NCBI RefSeq assembly: GCF_003171715.1
Contig: NZ_QGHL01000020.1
Coordinates: forward strand, 245,500 to 309,499
DNA from: Novosphingobium meiothermophilum
GTDB lineage: Bacteria > Pseudomonadota > Alphaproteobacteria > Sphingomonadales > Sphingomonadaceae
Direction: 5' to 3'
Length of the DNA stretch: 64,000 bases
Below the pieces are notes generated by a model that made no database searches, was not told the origin of the DNA, and saw only the letters and a list, made by a program, of their open reading frames with translations. Within the stretch, counting starts at the first letter, position 1. Each line of letters starts with the position of its first letter. Both the position numbers and the translations under genes were made by a program. Shown here one piece after another: positions 45,791-54,036 of this stretch.

Positions 45791-46414
45791 TCAGTCGTTT
45801 GCCGGCTTCAGGATACGCTTGGCTGCCGCATTGCGGCGTGCGGCAATCCGGCCGAGCGCCACCTCGATCGGGAAAACGTCCAGTTCGTCGGGATCGTATT
45901 CGTCCAGCCACTCGCTGATCTCGGCATGGTCCGGATGGGATGGATCAGCTCTGGCGTCCAGCATCTCGTAAAAGCCGGGGATTCCTCCGCAATCTTCGGG
46001 CGGGCAATCTCGCTCACCGCCAATGTAGCGGGGGTAGGCTTTGCCGGGATCACCGCGACGCACATCGCTGATAACGAGCTCGTGTTCCCAGTTGTCGCCG
46101 AAGTCGTAGGTGTAATCGATCGGCGTGGCGCCCGGGCCAATGACGTCACGCAGACGGGTTCGGGAGGCGGGCTTGCGCGGCGCTGTGCCCCAGTCTTCGT
46201 CCGTGGGCAGGCCATAGGTCTGACCGCCGATGACGAACTGCCAGAGGTGATAGTCCAGCCATCCCATGGTGACCTGGACGATATCATGCAGGACCTTGAG
46301 GGTGATCGAGGTCGGCACTTCAACCTCGCGCCAGATCGGCGGGTCAGAATCCTTGAGCGTGATGCGCAAGGTGGCGATCTCGGTGAAGCTATCGACGGCG
46401 CGGACGTTGGTCAT
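45791..46414 (-). CDS. pRiA4b ORF-3-like protein
   Basis: 207 residues with the family signature: LRITLKDSDPPIWREVEVP, LHDIVQVTMGWLDYHLWQF, YTYDFGDNWEHEL and the Cys-containing loop CPPEDCGG. The family is frequent on plasmids and genomic islands and has no proven activity. Here it lies between the umuDC pair and the recombinase genes, all on the minus strand, which supports an island origin. Confidence 0.88.
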   Translation of the reverse strand: MTNVRAVDSFTEIATLRITLKDSDPPIWREVEVPTSITLKVLHDIVQVTMGWLDYHLWQFVIGGQTYGLPTDEDWGTAPRKPASRTRLRDVIGPGATPIDYTYDFGDNWEHELVISDVRRGDPGKAYPRYIGGERDCPPEDCGGIPGFYEMLDARADPSHPDHAEISEWLDEYDPDELDVFPIEVALGRIAARRNAAAKRILKPAND

Positions 46415-46488
46415 GCTGCTTGCGATAGCAAGCCAGGGTCGCCGCCGTCAGCAAAAAGTATGCGTGCTTTCGACCGCGATGCACCCCA

Positions 46489-46884
46489 TCAGGCGTCGAA
46501 GCCAAAATGTCGCCGCTGCGCTCCCCACTCGTTGGGGAACGGCGCGGCCAGAGTGGCAAGGTCGATCCCATCGCCCTGTCGGCCGTCAAGAATGGCATCG
46601 ACGATGTCAGGGGCCAGCAACGTCATGCGCAGGACCCGGGTCAGATAGCTCAGGCCGATCTTTTCCTTCTCCGCGAGGTCGGACACCGAGGTGTAGGCCC
46701 CGGTTTCCAGCAGGCGTTTCCAGCGAAAAGCCCGCGCCAGCGCCTTGACCACGGTGTTGTCAGTGCGCGGGCGCTGAAGCTGGGCACCGGCTGGCAGAAC
46801 CATCTCCTTGCGGCCCCCGCGCTTGGTGATCTGGAACGGAATGTGGATCGACAGTGTCTCGGGAATTGTCACGACCTTGTTCAC
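46489..46884 (-). CDS. Recombinase-associated HTH-like protein
   Basis: 131 residues. The middle and C-terminal part (LARAFRWKRLLETGAYTSV, then LAEKEKIGLSYLTRVLRMTL) looks like a ParB/KorB-type helix-turn-helix. The GTG start overlaps the recombinase stop by 4 nt (GTGA). Small proteins like this regularly follow large serine recombinases in alphaproteobacterial islands. Its role, perhaps directionality control, is not established. Confidence 0.7.
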   Translation of the reverse strand: MNKVVTIPETLSIHIPFQITKRGGRKEMVLPAGAQLQRPRTDNTVVKALARAFRWKRLLETGAYTSVSDLAEKEKIGLSYLTRVLRMTLLAPDIVDAILDGRQGDGIDLATLAAPFPNEWGAQRRHFGFDA

Positions 46885-48044
46885 GCTGCCTCCTCCAGTT
46901 CCGGCACCTGCAGTTCGCGGGCCAGCGCATCGAGCCCGTCCACCCGCAGCTTCAGCTCGAGACCGGCGCTGCCAACGATGACCCGGTCGATCAGTAGCTG
47001 CACGATCCGGGCCTGCTCGGCCGGGAACAGGTCATCCCACATCGGGTCCAGATTGATCAGGGCCTCCCGCGCTTGAGCTTCGGTCATTGCGGGCGCGTGT
47101 TTGACGGCCTCCTTCCATGCGCCGATGATGATTTCCGGTTGCCGGAACACGGCCCGCAGCTGGTTGACGACCGCGCCCTCGATTTCGGCGGCAGGCACGC
47201 GCCCCACCGTAGTGGAACCTGCTCCATGGCGGAGCAGCGTCTGGCTGACATAGTAGCGGTAGAGCTTGCCGTTCTTGCAGGAGTGGGTCGGTGAAAACGC
47301 CCCGCCATCCGAACCCCAGAGCAGTCCCTTCAGCAAGGCAGGCGTATTGGCGCGCGCACGGTTTGCCCGGGTCCGAGGGCTTTCCTTCGTGATGGCGCGC
47401 ACCGCATCCCAGAGTTCCTGATCAATGATCGCCTCATGCTCACCGGGATAGCTGTTGCCCTTGTGGACGGCCTCCCCGATGTAAGCTTTGTTGGCGAGCA
47501 GGCGATACAGGTAGCCCTTGGTAATCGTCTTCCCTTGCCGGGTCGTGATGCCTCGCTCCCTCAATTCCCGCAGCAGAAGTGTGGCCGAGCCGACATCGCG
47601 GAACCGCTGGAAAATGTAGCGGACATTGGCGGCCGCCGGTTCATTCACCACCAGCTTTCGTGCCTGAACATCATAGCCCAGTGGGGGGACACCGCCCATC
47701 CAGATGCCCTTGGCGCGACTGGCGGCGAACTTGTCGCGGATGCGTTCGGCGGTCACTTCGCGCTCGAACTGGGCAAAGGACAGCAGGACGTTGAGGGTCA
47801 GCCGGCCCATGCTGGTCGTCGTATTGAACGCCTGCGTCACCGAGACGAATGTCACGTCGTTCCGGTCGAACACCTCGACCAGCTTGGCAAAGTCCATCAG
47901 GGATCGCGAGAGGCGGTCGATCTTGTAGACCACCACCACGTCGATCAGCCCGTCCTCGATATCGGAAAGCAAGCGCTTCAATCCCGGACGATCAAGGGTG
48001 CCGCCGGAAATACCGCCGTCGTCATACTGGTCGCGGACCAGCAC
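46881..48044 (-). pseudogene. Large serine recombinase lacking its catalytic N-terminus
   Basis: 387 residues remain. The resolvase-fold rest (DVVVVYKIDRLSRSLMDFAK, TTSMGRLTLNVLLSFAQFE), the recombinase domain (GWMGG-like GIWMGGVPPLGYD) and the C-terminal region are intact. Family members begin with about 40 further residues holding the nucleophilic serine (usually in TRKSS), and these are missing. A TAG stop lies 15 codons upstream of the first usable codon (GTG 48044), and the DNA there already reads as phage lysin on the other strand. A deletion has probably removed the 5' end; a natural short form is less likely. Confidence 0.8.
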
Positions 48045-48049
48045 CCAGG

Positions 48050-48255
48050 GATCTGGCCATGTCGCGCTCTATGTCGGCGAAGATTACGGCGCCTACCATG
48101 TGCTTGGCGGCAACCAGTCTGATGGCGTGACCATCACCCGGATTGCCAAAGACCGCTGCATTGCCGTGCGCCGGCCGGCCTATCGCAAGGCGCCAGCGAC
48201 CGCGAAGCCGGTCCAACTGGCTGCAACCGGCACTCTGTCCGCCAACGAGGCCTGA
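48050..48255 (+). pseudogene. C-terminal remnant of a phage endolysin (TIGR02594-like)
   Basis: About 68 residues from GSGHVALYVGEDYG through YHVLGGNQSDGVTI and IAVRRPAYRK match the last third of NlpC/P60-like phage lysins, including the histidine of YHVLGG. The N-terminal catalytic cysteine part is absent; upstream DNA is the truncated recombinase gene. It is followed by a terminator and phage tail genes, so it is the left end of the prophage remnant. Confidence 0.75.
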
Positions 48256-48301
48256 TCAGGCCACGACCAATCCGCTGCCCCTTTGCGCAGCCGGACAACC
48301 G

Positions 48302-48321
48302 CCCGCCTTCTGGCGGGTTTT
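48302..48321 (+). terminator. Rho-independent terminator after the lysin remnant
   Basis: CCCGCC (48302-48307) and GGCGGG (48312-48317) pair around TTCT and are followed by TTTT. It stands between the lysin remnant and the next phage gene, and is of ordinary intrinsic type. Confidence 0.7.
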
Positions 48322-48337
48322 CATTTGGAGAACTGAC

Positions 48338-48532
48338 ATGGAAGACTTGAAGCCTTGGTGGACCTCGAAGGCCATCTGGACCGGGATCATCGGCAGCATC
48401 TGGGGCGTTGCCGGCGCGATCGGCATCTTGCCGGAAGGCCTGAGCCAGACGGACGTGCTGACCGTCGTCCTGGCGCTGACCGGCATTGGCGGCGTCCTGT
48501 TCCGCAAGACGGCGACAACCCGGATCGGCTGA
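48338..48532 (+). CDS. Small phage membrane protein, holin-like
   Basis: 64 residues starting MEDLKPWWTSKAIWTGIIGS, with a ribosome site GGAG 8 nt upstream. Two hydrophobic stretches (IWTGIIGSIWGVAGAIGIL and VLTVVLALTGIGGVLF) give a two-helix hairpin. Its place next to a lysin remnant fits a holin or spanin-like role, but sequence alone does not prove lysis function. Confidence 0.65.
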   Translation: MEDLKPWWTSKAIWTGIIGSIWGVAGAIGILPEGLSQTDVLTVVLALTGIGGVLFRKTATTRIG

Positions 48533-48587
48533 GATCAAATGGCGGGGGCTGCGGCACCCGCCACCCTCCTTTCCCACAGGTGAAGGC

Positions 48588-48899
48588 ATGACCAGGCTGA
48601 CGATCCGCCGGGGCGGCACCAAGCGCGTGCGCGCCACCTTTTTTGCCGACCAGGGCGCCGGGATCGCTCGAGATCTCTCCGGTCTCGCGCTCATGGTCAT
48701 TGACCAGAGTCCGAATATCGCACCGCCCGCGCTTGCCATTCTGCCGCCGGCGACGGGCGGGCAGATCGAGGTGCTGTGGACCGATGAACAGACTGCGCCG
48801 CTGAAGTCGGGCGCTGGGCGGGTCTGGCTGACGCTTGGTTTCGAGAATGACAGCGGGGAGCGTGAGGTCCTGCCGACCCTTACGTTTGATGTCGAATGA
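48588..48899 (+). CDS. Phage tail-associated protein
   Basis: 103-residue beta-rich protein (LTIRRGGTKRVRATFFAD, GLALMVIDQSP, GAGRVWLTLGFEND). Small proteins of this kind precede fibre genes in many alphaproteobacterial phages. The ATG at 48588 follows GGTGAAGG. Its last codons overlap the next start by 4 nt (ATGA). Exact role unknown. Confidence 0.6.
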   Translation: MTRLTIRRGGTKRVRATFFADQGAGIARDLSGLALMVIDQSPNIAPPALAILPPATGGQIEVLWTDEQTAPLKSGAGRVWLTLGFENDSGEREVLPTLTFDVE

Positions 48900-49180
48900 C
48901 GACCGCGCTGCAGATCATCGAGGCGGTTCAGACCATCCTCGTCGAGAGCGACGGCACCAGCATCACCTTCGAGGTCTCAAACGCCGGGATATCAGGTCCA
49001 CGCGGGTTTACCGGACCTCAAGGCCCACCAGGTCCGCCCGGGCCGCTCAGCGCGCTTACGGACTTGTCCGACGTGGCCTTGGCCGCACCCGAGGGCGGCG
49101 ACGTCCTCACGTACTCATCCCCCACCAACACATGGATCAACGAGAAAGCGGCCAGACTGGTCGACGGAGGTAATTTCTGA
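48896..49180 (+). CDS. Small phage protein with collagen-like triplets
   Basis: 94 residues. The first 35 are helical or strand-like ([18 protein letters not shown]), then a short Gly-X-Y run ([17 protein letters not shown]) and a C-terminal part with [18 protein letters not shown]. Such collagen-like triplets occur in trimeric phage fibres as rigid connectors. The stop overlaps the following fibre start by one base, which ties it to fibre assembly. Confidence 0.65.
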   Translation: MTTALQIIEAVQTILVESDGTSITFEVSNAGISGPRGFTGPQGPPGPPGPLSALTDLSDVALAAPEGGDVLTYSSPTNTWINEKAARLVDGGNF

Positions 49181-50721
49181 TGGCCAATACCCTGCGTATC
49201 AAGCGCCGGGCCGCAGGCGGTGCGGCCGGGGCTCCAGCATCGCTCGCAAATGCCGAGCTCGCATTCAACGAGCAGGACAACACACTCTACTACGGCACCG
49301 GCACCGGGGGTGCTGGCGGAACAGCGACCTCGGTCATCGCCATCGGCGGCCCGGGCGCCTTTGTCGGGCTCTCGGGCGACCAGACCATCGCCGGGATCAA
49401 GACCTTCTCGAGCACGATTGTGGGTTCGATCTCGGGCAATGCCGGGACCGCCACCGCGCTGGCAACCGCGCGTTCGCTCGGCCTGTCCGGCGATGTAACC
49501 GGTACGGCCTCGTTTAATGGCACCGCCAATGCGACCATTGCCGCCACCCTTGCAAACAGCGGCGTCACCGCTGGCTCCTATGGCTCTGCCACGCAAGTCG
49601 GTCAGGTCACGGTCGACGCCAAAGGGCGCGTGACCTCGGCCAGCAATGTCGCGATCACGTTCCCGGTGACTTCGGTGGCAGGGCGCACCGATGCCATCAC
49701 GCTCTCTACCAGCGATGTCGCCGAAGGCACCAACCTCTATTTCACCGATGCCCGGGTTCGCGCCAACCGGCTCGATCAGATGGCAGCACCTACCGCTGCG
49801 GTGGACTTCAACAGCCAGCGCCTCACTGGTCTTGCTGATCCGACGGCTGCCCAGGACGCAGCCACAAAGAACTACGTCGATCTGACCGTTCAGGGGCTCG
49901 ACCCTAAGGCTTCGGTGAAAGCCGCATCGACCGCCAATATCGCCTCGCTTTCCGGCACCATGACAATCGACGGCGTTGCGCTTGCCGCGAGTGACCGCGT
50001 GCTGGTGAAGGACCAGACCACGCCGTCCCAGAATGGCGTCTATGTCGTTGCCTCTGGCGCCTGGGCGCGCGCGATCGATCTCTCGACCTGGGACGAGCAT
50101 GTCTCGGCTTACCTGTTTGTCGAGCAGGGTACCGTGAACGCCGATGTGGGCTATCTCTGCACGGTGGATGCGGGCGGCACGCTGGGCACAACAGCCATCA
50201 CTTTCGTTCAGTTCAACGGCGCCGGACAGATCGTTGCCGGCAATGGCCTCACCAAGACCGGCAACACGATCGACGTGGGGGCCGGCACAGGCATTGCTGT
50301 GGCCGCTGACGCTGTCGCACTGACCGGTCAGGCGCTGGCGCTCCACAACCTTGGCACCAATGGGATTATCGCCCGCACGGCCGCTGGGACTGTGGCAGCG
50401 CGCACGCTGACTGCCGGTTCGACCAAGATCGCAGTCACCAATGGCGATGGTGTGGCGGGCAACCCTACTGTCGATGTCAACGAAGCCAACCTGACGCTGG
50501 GCAATATCGGCGGCACGCTCGGCGTGGCCAAGGGCGGCTCGGGCGCGACCACGCTCACCGGCTACCTCAAGGGCAACGGCACGGCGGCGTTCACGGCGTC
50601 CGCGACCATTCCCAATACTGACATTTCTGGCCTTGGCACCATGTCGACGCAGGCAGCCAGCAACGTCGCGATCACCGGTGGCTCGATTGATGGAGTGACG
50701 CTGGATGGTGGAACCTTCTGA
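49180..50721 (+). CDS. Phage tail fibre protein
   Basis: 513 residues, low in Cys and charged residues, and rich in Gly, Thr, Ala, as usual for trimeric beta-structured fibres. It opens with [20 protein letters not shown], the attachment-type start seen in fibre genes. Repeated modules follow: [30 protein letters not shown], and [12 protein letters not shown] long second half has the common [17 protein letters not shown] and [17 protein letters not shown] motifs. The end lacks a chaperone domain; the next gene supplies one. Confidence 0.8.
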   Translation: MANTLRIKRRAAGGAAGAPASLANAELAFNEQDNTLYYGTGTGGAGGTATSVIAIGGPGAFVGLSGDQTIAGIKTFSSTIVGSISGNAGTATALATARSLGLSGDVTGTASFNGTANATIAATLANSGVTAGSYGSATQVGQVTVDAKGRVTSASNVAITFPVTSVAGRTDAITLSTSDVAEGTNLYFTDARVRANRLDQMAAPTAAVDFNSQRLTGLADPTAAQDAATKNYVDLTVQGLDPKASVKAASTANIASLSGTMTIDGVALAASDRVLVKDQTTPSQNGVYVVASGAWARAIDLSTWDEHVSAYLFVEQGTVNADVGYLCTVDAGGTLGTTAITFVQFNGAGQIVAGNGLTKTGNTIDVGAGTGIAVAADAVALTGQALALHNLGTNGIIARTAAGTVAARTLTAGSTKIAVTNGDGVAGNPTVDVNEANLTLGNIGGTLGVAKGGSGATTLTGYLKGNGTAAFTASATIPNTDISGLGTMSTQAASNVAITGGSIDGVTLDGGTF

Positions 50722-51581
50722 TGCCGAGCACCATCCTGCTCAAACGATCGTCGACCGCCTCCAGCGTGCCTGCGGCGGCATCGCTGCAGTCGGGCGAACT
50801 CGCCGTCAATCTGGCTGACCAGAAGCTCTATTCGAAGACTGCGGGCGGCACCGTCGTTCAGGTGGGCTTTGGCAATCTGACCTCTGCGATGGTGACGACC
50901 GCGCTCGGCTTCACACCCTACAATTCGACTAACCCCAGCGGCTACATCACGGCCAGTGGGTCGATCACCGGTTCGTCAGGATCCTGCACCGGCAATGCCG
51001 CGACAGCGACCAGGTGGGCGACTGGGCGCACTATTGCGCTGACCGGCGATGTGACCGGCACCAGCGCGGCATTTGACGGCTCGGCGGCTCTGTCATTTGC
51101 CGCAACATTGGCGAATAGCGGCGTGACGGCCGGGACTTATCTCAAGGTCACTGTTGACGCCAAAGGGCGGGTCACCGCGGGCTCATCGATGACCTCCGGC
51201 GATGTCACTGGCGCTCTTGGCTATACGCCTGCCAACAAGGCCGGCGACAGCTTCACCGGCAGCATCTCTGTGTCAGGATCGGTCACCGCAACCGGCGACA
51301 TTACTGCCTACTCCGATGCGCGGCTAAAGACTGACATCGAGACGATCACTGGCGCGCTGGACCGGGTCCGGAAACTTCGTGGGGTTACCTTTAGTCGTCG
51401 CGAGACAGGCAATCGCGGCGTTGGTCTCATCGCCCAGGAATTGGCGCCCATTGTGCCAGAAGCGGTCATGACCCATAAGGGTGGCCTGCTGTCTGTCGCC
51501 TATGGCAATCTCGTCGGGGTACTGATCGAGGCCGTGAAGGACCTGGCCGACAAGGTCGATCGCCTCGAGGCCCAACCATGA
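50721..51581 (+). CDS. Phage tail fibre with S74 intramolecular chaperone
   Basis: 286 residues. The N-terminal 40 residues repeat the start style of the previous fibre (TILLKRSSTASSVPAAASLQ), and residues 105-160 repeat its [26 protein letters not shown] module. The C-terminal 95 residues are a peptidase S74 chaperone: Ser198 and Lys203 in YSDARLKTDI form the self-cleavage dyad, and GLIAQELAPIVPEAV is typical. After trimer folding this part is released. The start overlaps the previous stop by 1 nt. Confidence 0.85.
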   Translation: MPSTILLKRSSTASSVPAAASLQSGELAVNLADQKLYSKTAGGTVVQVGFGNLTSAMVTTALGFTPYNSTNPSGYITASGSITGSSGSCTGNAATATRWATGRTIALTGDVTGTSAAFDGSAALSFAATLANSGVTAGTYLKVTVDAKGRVTAGSSMTSGDVTGALGYTPANKAGDSFTGSISVSGSVTATGDITAYSDARLKTDIETITGALDRVRKLRGVTFSRRETGNRGVGLIAQELAPIVPEAVMTHKGGLLSVAYGNLVGVLIEAVKDLADKVDRLEAQP

Positions 51582-52969
51582 CCCTGCAGACATCGGGGCC
51601 GATCTCGCTTGGCAACGTCGCCGTCGAACTAGGCCGCACATCGACTACCACGACTTCACTCGGCGAGGCAGCCGTGCGGACGCTAGCTGGTGTCGCATCC
51701 GGGCCGGTCTCGCTCTCCAACCTCTACGGCAAGTCGAACGAGAGCTTCTGGTATGCAACCTTTGGCTCGACCGTGGTCAATTTCCTGATCCTGGGCACTG
51801 ACAGCAGCGGCAACATCTACGCCAGCGCCACGAGCGCAGTCTTCAAATGGGACCGTGACGGCGCGCTCATATGGGCCCGCAACGTCTCTGGGCCTTTCAT
51901 CAACGGTGGCTGGATTGATGCCAGCGGGAATGTCTACCTCGCTGGCGCCTACTACTCGAGCAACTACTATGGCTGGCTGGCCAAGCTCGACACCTCGGGA
52001 ACCCTGCAATGGCAGCGCAGCCTCAACGGCTCCGGCCAGGAAATCTGGTACAATGCGGCGGTCGATGCATCCGGCAACGTCTATGTGGCCGGCTATTCAA
52101 CCTCGAGCGGTGGCTCCGGAAATGCCGACGCGCTGATCGCCAAATACAATAGCGCCGGCACCCTGCTGTGGCAGCGGTCGATTGGTGGCTCCGGCAACGA
52201 ATATGCCAGCCAGATGGCGCTGAGCCCGGACGGCAGCATGCTGGTCCTCTCGGGCAACACCTCGACGTCAACAGCGGGCAACATCGATGCCTTGATCACC
52301 GTCATCAGCACCGCCACCCCCTCGGTCAGCTGGCAGCGCTCGATCGGGAGTACTGGCTATGATTACGGCTATGGCGTTGCGATAGACAGCAGCAACAACA
52401 TCTACTGGCTCGCGGGCATCAACGGCGCGCTGAGCCTGCTCAAGATCAGTTCAGGCGCTGTCATCCAGTGGCAGCTGTCCCTGCCTTCCAGCTACGGCAG
52501 TGGCACGGTGAACCTCGGGCCGGACGGCAGCCTGCGGGTTTTTGTGCCGATCTATGCCGGGGCGGACATCTATCAGTTTTCGATCGATGGCACCTTGCTG
52601 CTGTCCCGCTCCATCAGCCTCGACACGAGCAATGGCGCGAACTCATTAAGCCTCACGGGTCTGGCGGTTAGCTCAACGGCAATGGTGTTCTCCATCTACA
52701 CCATGATGGATTTCTCGCCATACGGTTACATGGATCTGTGCGGCGCCATCTTCAAAGTGCCAGTCGATGGTTCGAAGACCGGGACCTGGTCAGTGGCCGG
52801 TGCCTCGACCCAGGGCGTAACCTACAGCGCCTCATCCCCCAGCATCGGCAACACCTTCTGGTCTCTGACCTTCCGCAGCTTCTCGTTGCTGAGCCGCACT
52901 CTGACCGCGGGGACCCCAGCCTACAGCTTTGCGGCCGGGTCCTACACCAACACCACGACCGGTATCTGA
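51578..52969 (+). CDS. Phage tail protein with beta-propeller (SBBP-like) repeats
   Basis: 463 residues. The N-terminal 55 residues (SGPISLGNVAVELGRTS, LGEAAVRTLAGVASGPVSLS, LYGKS) are a common phage tail connector. The rest contains several repeats of the form DxSGNVYxAGY...G...LAKLDTSGTLQWQRS, seen around residues 90-230, which build a beta-propeller. This would be a receptor-binding head. The start overlaps the previous stop by 4 nt. No enzymatic motif is visible. Confidence 0.75.
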   Translation: MTLQTSGPISLGNVAVELGRTSTTTTSLGEAAVRTLAGVASGPVSLSNLYGKSNESFWYATFGSTVVNFLILGTDSSGNIYASATSAVFKWDRDGALIWARNVSGPFINGGWIDASGNVYLAGAYYSSNYYGWLAKLDTSGTLQWQRSLNGSGQEIWYNAAVDASGNVYVAGYSTSSGGSGNADALIAKYNSAGTLLWQRSIGGSGNEYASQMALSPDGSMLVLSGNTSTSTAGNIDALITVISTATPSVSWQRSIGSTGYDYGYGVAIDSSNNIYWLAGINGALSLLKISSGAVIQWQLSLPSSYGSGTVNLGPDGSLRVFVPIYAGADIYQFSIDGTLLLSRSISLDTSNGANSLSLTGLAVSSTAMVFSIYTMMDFSPYGYMDLCGAIFKVPVDGSKTGTWSVAGASTQGVTYSASSPSIGNTFWSLTFRSFSLLSRTLTAGTPAYSFAAGSYTNTTTGI

Positions 52970-52972
52970 CCC

Positions 52973-53653
52973 ATGATCATTTCGCATGACCGCCAGAAGC
53001 TGTTCATTGGCGTGCCGAAGAACGGGTCGCAGACGGCTCGATCTGTCCTTGGCCAGATCGGGGTTGATCTGGTTGGCGAGTTGGGACGCCACCCCACATT
53101 GCCGGAAGCGATCAGGTTGGCTGAGGAGCAGTTCGCTGGGAAGAGCATCTCACCAACGGCTATCTATGCCTTCTGGCGGGATCCGGTTGAGAGGTTTTGC
53201 TCGGCGGTCGAGTTCCACAAGCGCTGCCTGCCGAATTCGTTGATGCAGCTATTCCCCGATAGGTTCATTGGCATTGAGCCCCATCCGCGATGGTTCGAGA
53301 CCGACCCAGGGGCGGTGACTCCCGGCCTTCGCGCGGTCATCAATGCCCTTGCACCGCTTGAAATCCTCGCAGCGTTGCCGCCGCCGCTCGTTCCCGGGGT
53401 GCCCCTCCAGTCGCGGGGAGGCAATCTTAGTTTTTATCGGCCGCAGTCGGAATGGCTGGATCACCCCGGCATGACCATTCTGCCGTTTGCTGACTTCGAG
53501 GCTGGGTTGCGACAGGTCATCGATCAGTTTGGCGGGGATGGCGCGTCGGTCGATATCCCGCGGATCAATGCAGCGGCGGGCTTATTGCCCGTGCTGAGCA
53601 TGTCGGAGGCCGAATTGGTTCGAGCCTACTACAGCAGCGATTTGCCGCTATAG
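52973..53653 (+). CDS. Sulfotransferase-like protein in the phage tail module
   Basis: 226 residues. The start region FIGVPKNGSQTARSVL (11-26) has the 5'-phosphosulfate loop form of PAPS sulfotransferases, with Lys16. FWRDPVERFCSAVEFH (67-82) matches the 3'-phosphate-binding motif (RDPxxRxxS). These resemble the carbohydrate sulfotransferase 2 family. The rest is divergent. It begins 3 bp after the propeller gene and is probably cotranscribed. A role in modifying host surface glycans or phage tails is inference. Confidence 0.65.
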   Translation: MIISHDRQKLFIGVPKNGSQTARSVLGQIGVDLVGELGRHPTLPEAIRLAEEQFAGKSISPTAIYAFWRDPVERFCSAVEFHKRCLPNSLMQLFPDRFIGIEPHPRWFETDPGAVTPGLRAVINALAPLEILAALPPPLVPGVPLQSRGGNLSFYRPQSEWLDHPGMTILPFADFEAGLRQVIDQFGGDGASVDIPRINAAAGLLPVLSMSEAELVRAYYSSDLPL

Positions 53654-53660
53654 TGCGCCG

Positions 53661-54032
53661 GTGAACCGGGACGACGAAAAGCGCATTGCGGCCAAGATGG
53701 CCAAAACGCTCGCGATGATGTGCGTTCGGAATACCGGCCTCGAAACGCTCCATGCGGGCATCGTCCCGGTCACGCACGCTGGGGATTATTCCGACGTTCG
53801 CGTCATTGATGCCGATGGGCGTGAAATTCCGTGGAACGATGCCTCCCACCTCGACGATGATCAGATTCGTGCGCTGATGAAGGAAATCGTCAACCGCCTC
53901 TACACGTTCAACGTCTCGATCGATGATCCCGATTTCCGGGACCGGGTCGATCGTTGGGCCAGGATCGCCGATCGCTGGGACGAGCCGGACGAGGACATCG
54001 CATTCTTCCGAGCTCTGGCTGAAGAAGATTGA
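53661..54032 (+). CDS. Hypothetical protein at the end of the phage module
   Basis: 123 acidic residues, starting with GTG 53661, 7 bp after the sulfotransferase-like gene. The sequence (DDEKRIAAKMAKTLAMMCVR, then ALMKEIVNRLYTFNV and a Trp/Asp-rich end) is helical with no known domain that I recognise. It converges on the HNH endonuclease gene, whose stop lies 4 bp further. Confidence 0.6.
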   Translation: MNRDDEKRIAAKMAKTLAMMCVRNTGLETLHAGIVPVTHAGDYSDVRVIDADGREIPWNDASHLDDDQIRALMKEIVNRLYTFNVSIDDPDFRDRVDRWARIADRWDEPDEDIAFFRALAEED

Positions 54033-54036
54033 CCGT

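Larger units (their letters stand above)
48050..54032 (+). mobile_element. Prophage remnant: lysis-tail-fibre module
   Basis: A plus-strand run of phage genes: lysin remnant, small membrane protein, two small tail-associated proteins, a tail fibre, a fibre with S74 chaperone, a beta-propeller tail protein, a sulfotransferase-like gene and a small protein. Most starts overlap the previous stop by 1-4 nt. No capsid, terminase, portal or integrase gene is present, so it is not a complete prophage. Confidence 0.8.

Noticed and set aside
45791..46414. Transposase or resolvase of an IS element
   Set aside because: The sequence matches the pRiA4b ORF-3-like family and has no catalytic motif of transposases; no flanking inverted repeats were seen.
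48896..49180. Collagen-like surface adhesin of the host
   Set aside because: Only a short Gly-X-Y run within a phage fibre operon, coupled to the fibre gene; a phage connector is the simpler reading.
49018..50346. A 442-codon minus-strand frame across the tail-fibre gene
   Set aside because: A mirror of the repetitive fibre DNA; no ribosome site or domain, and the plus strand has coupled phage genes.
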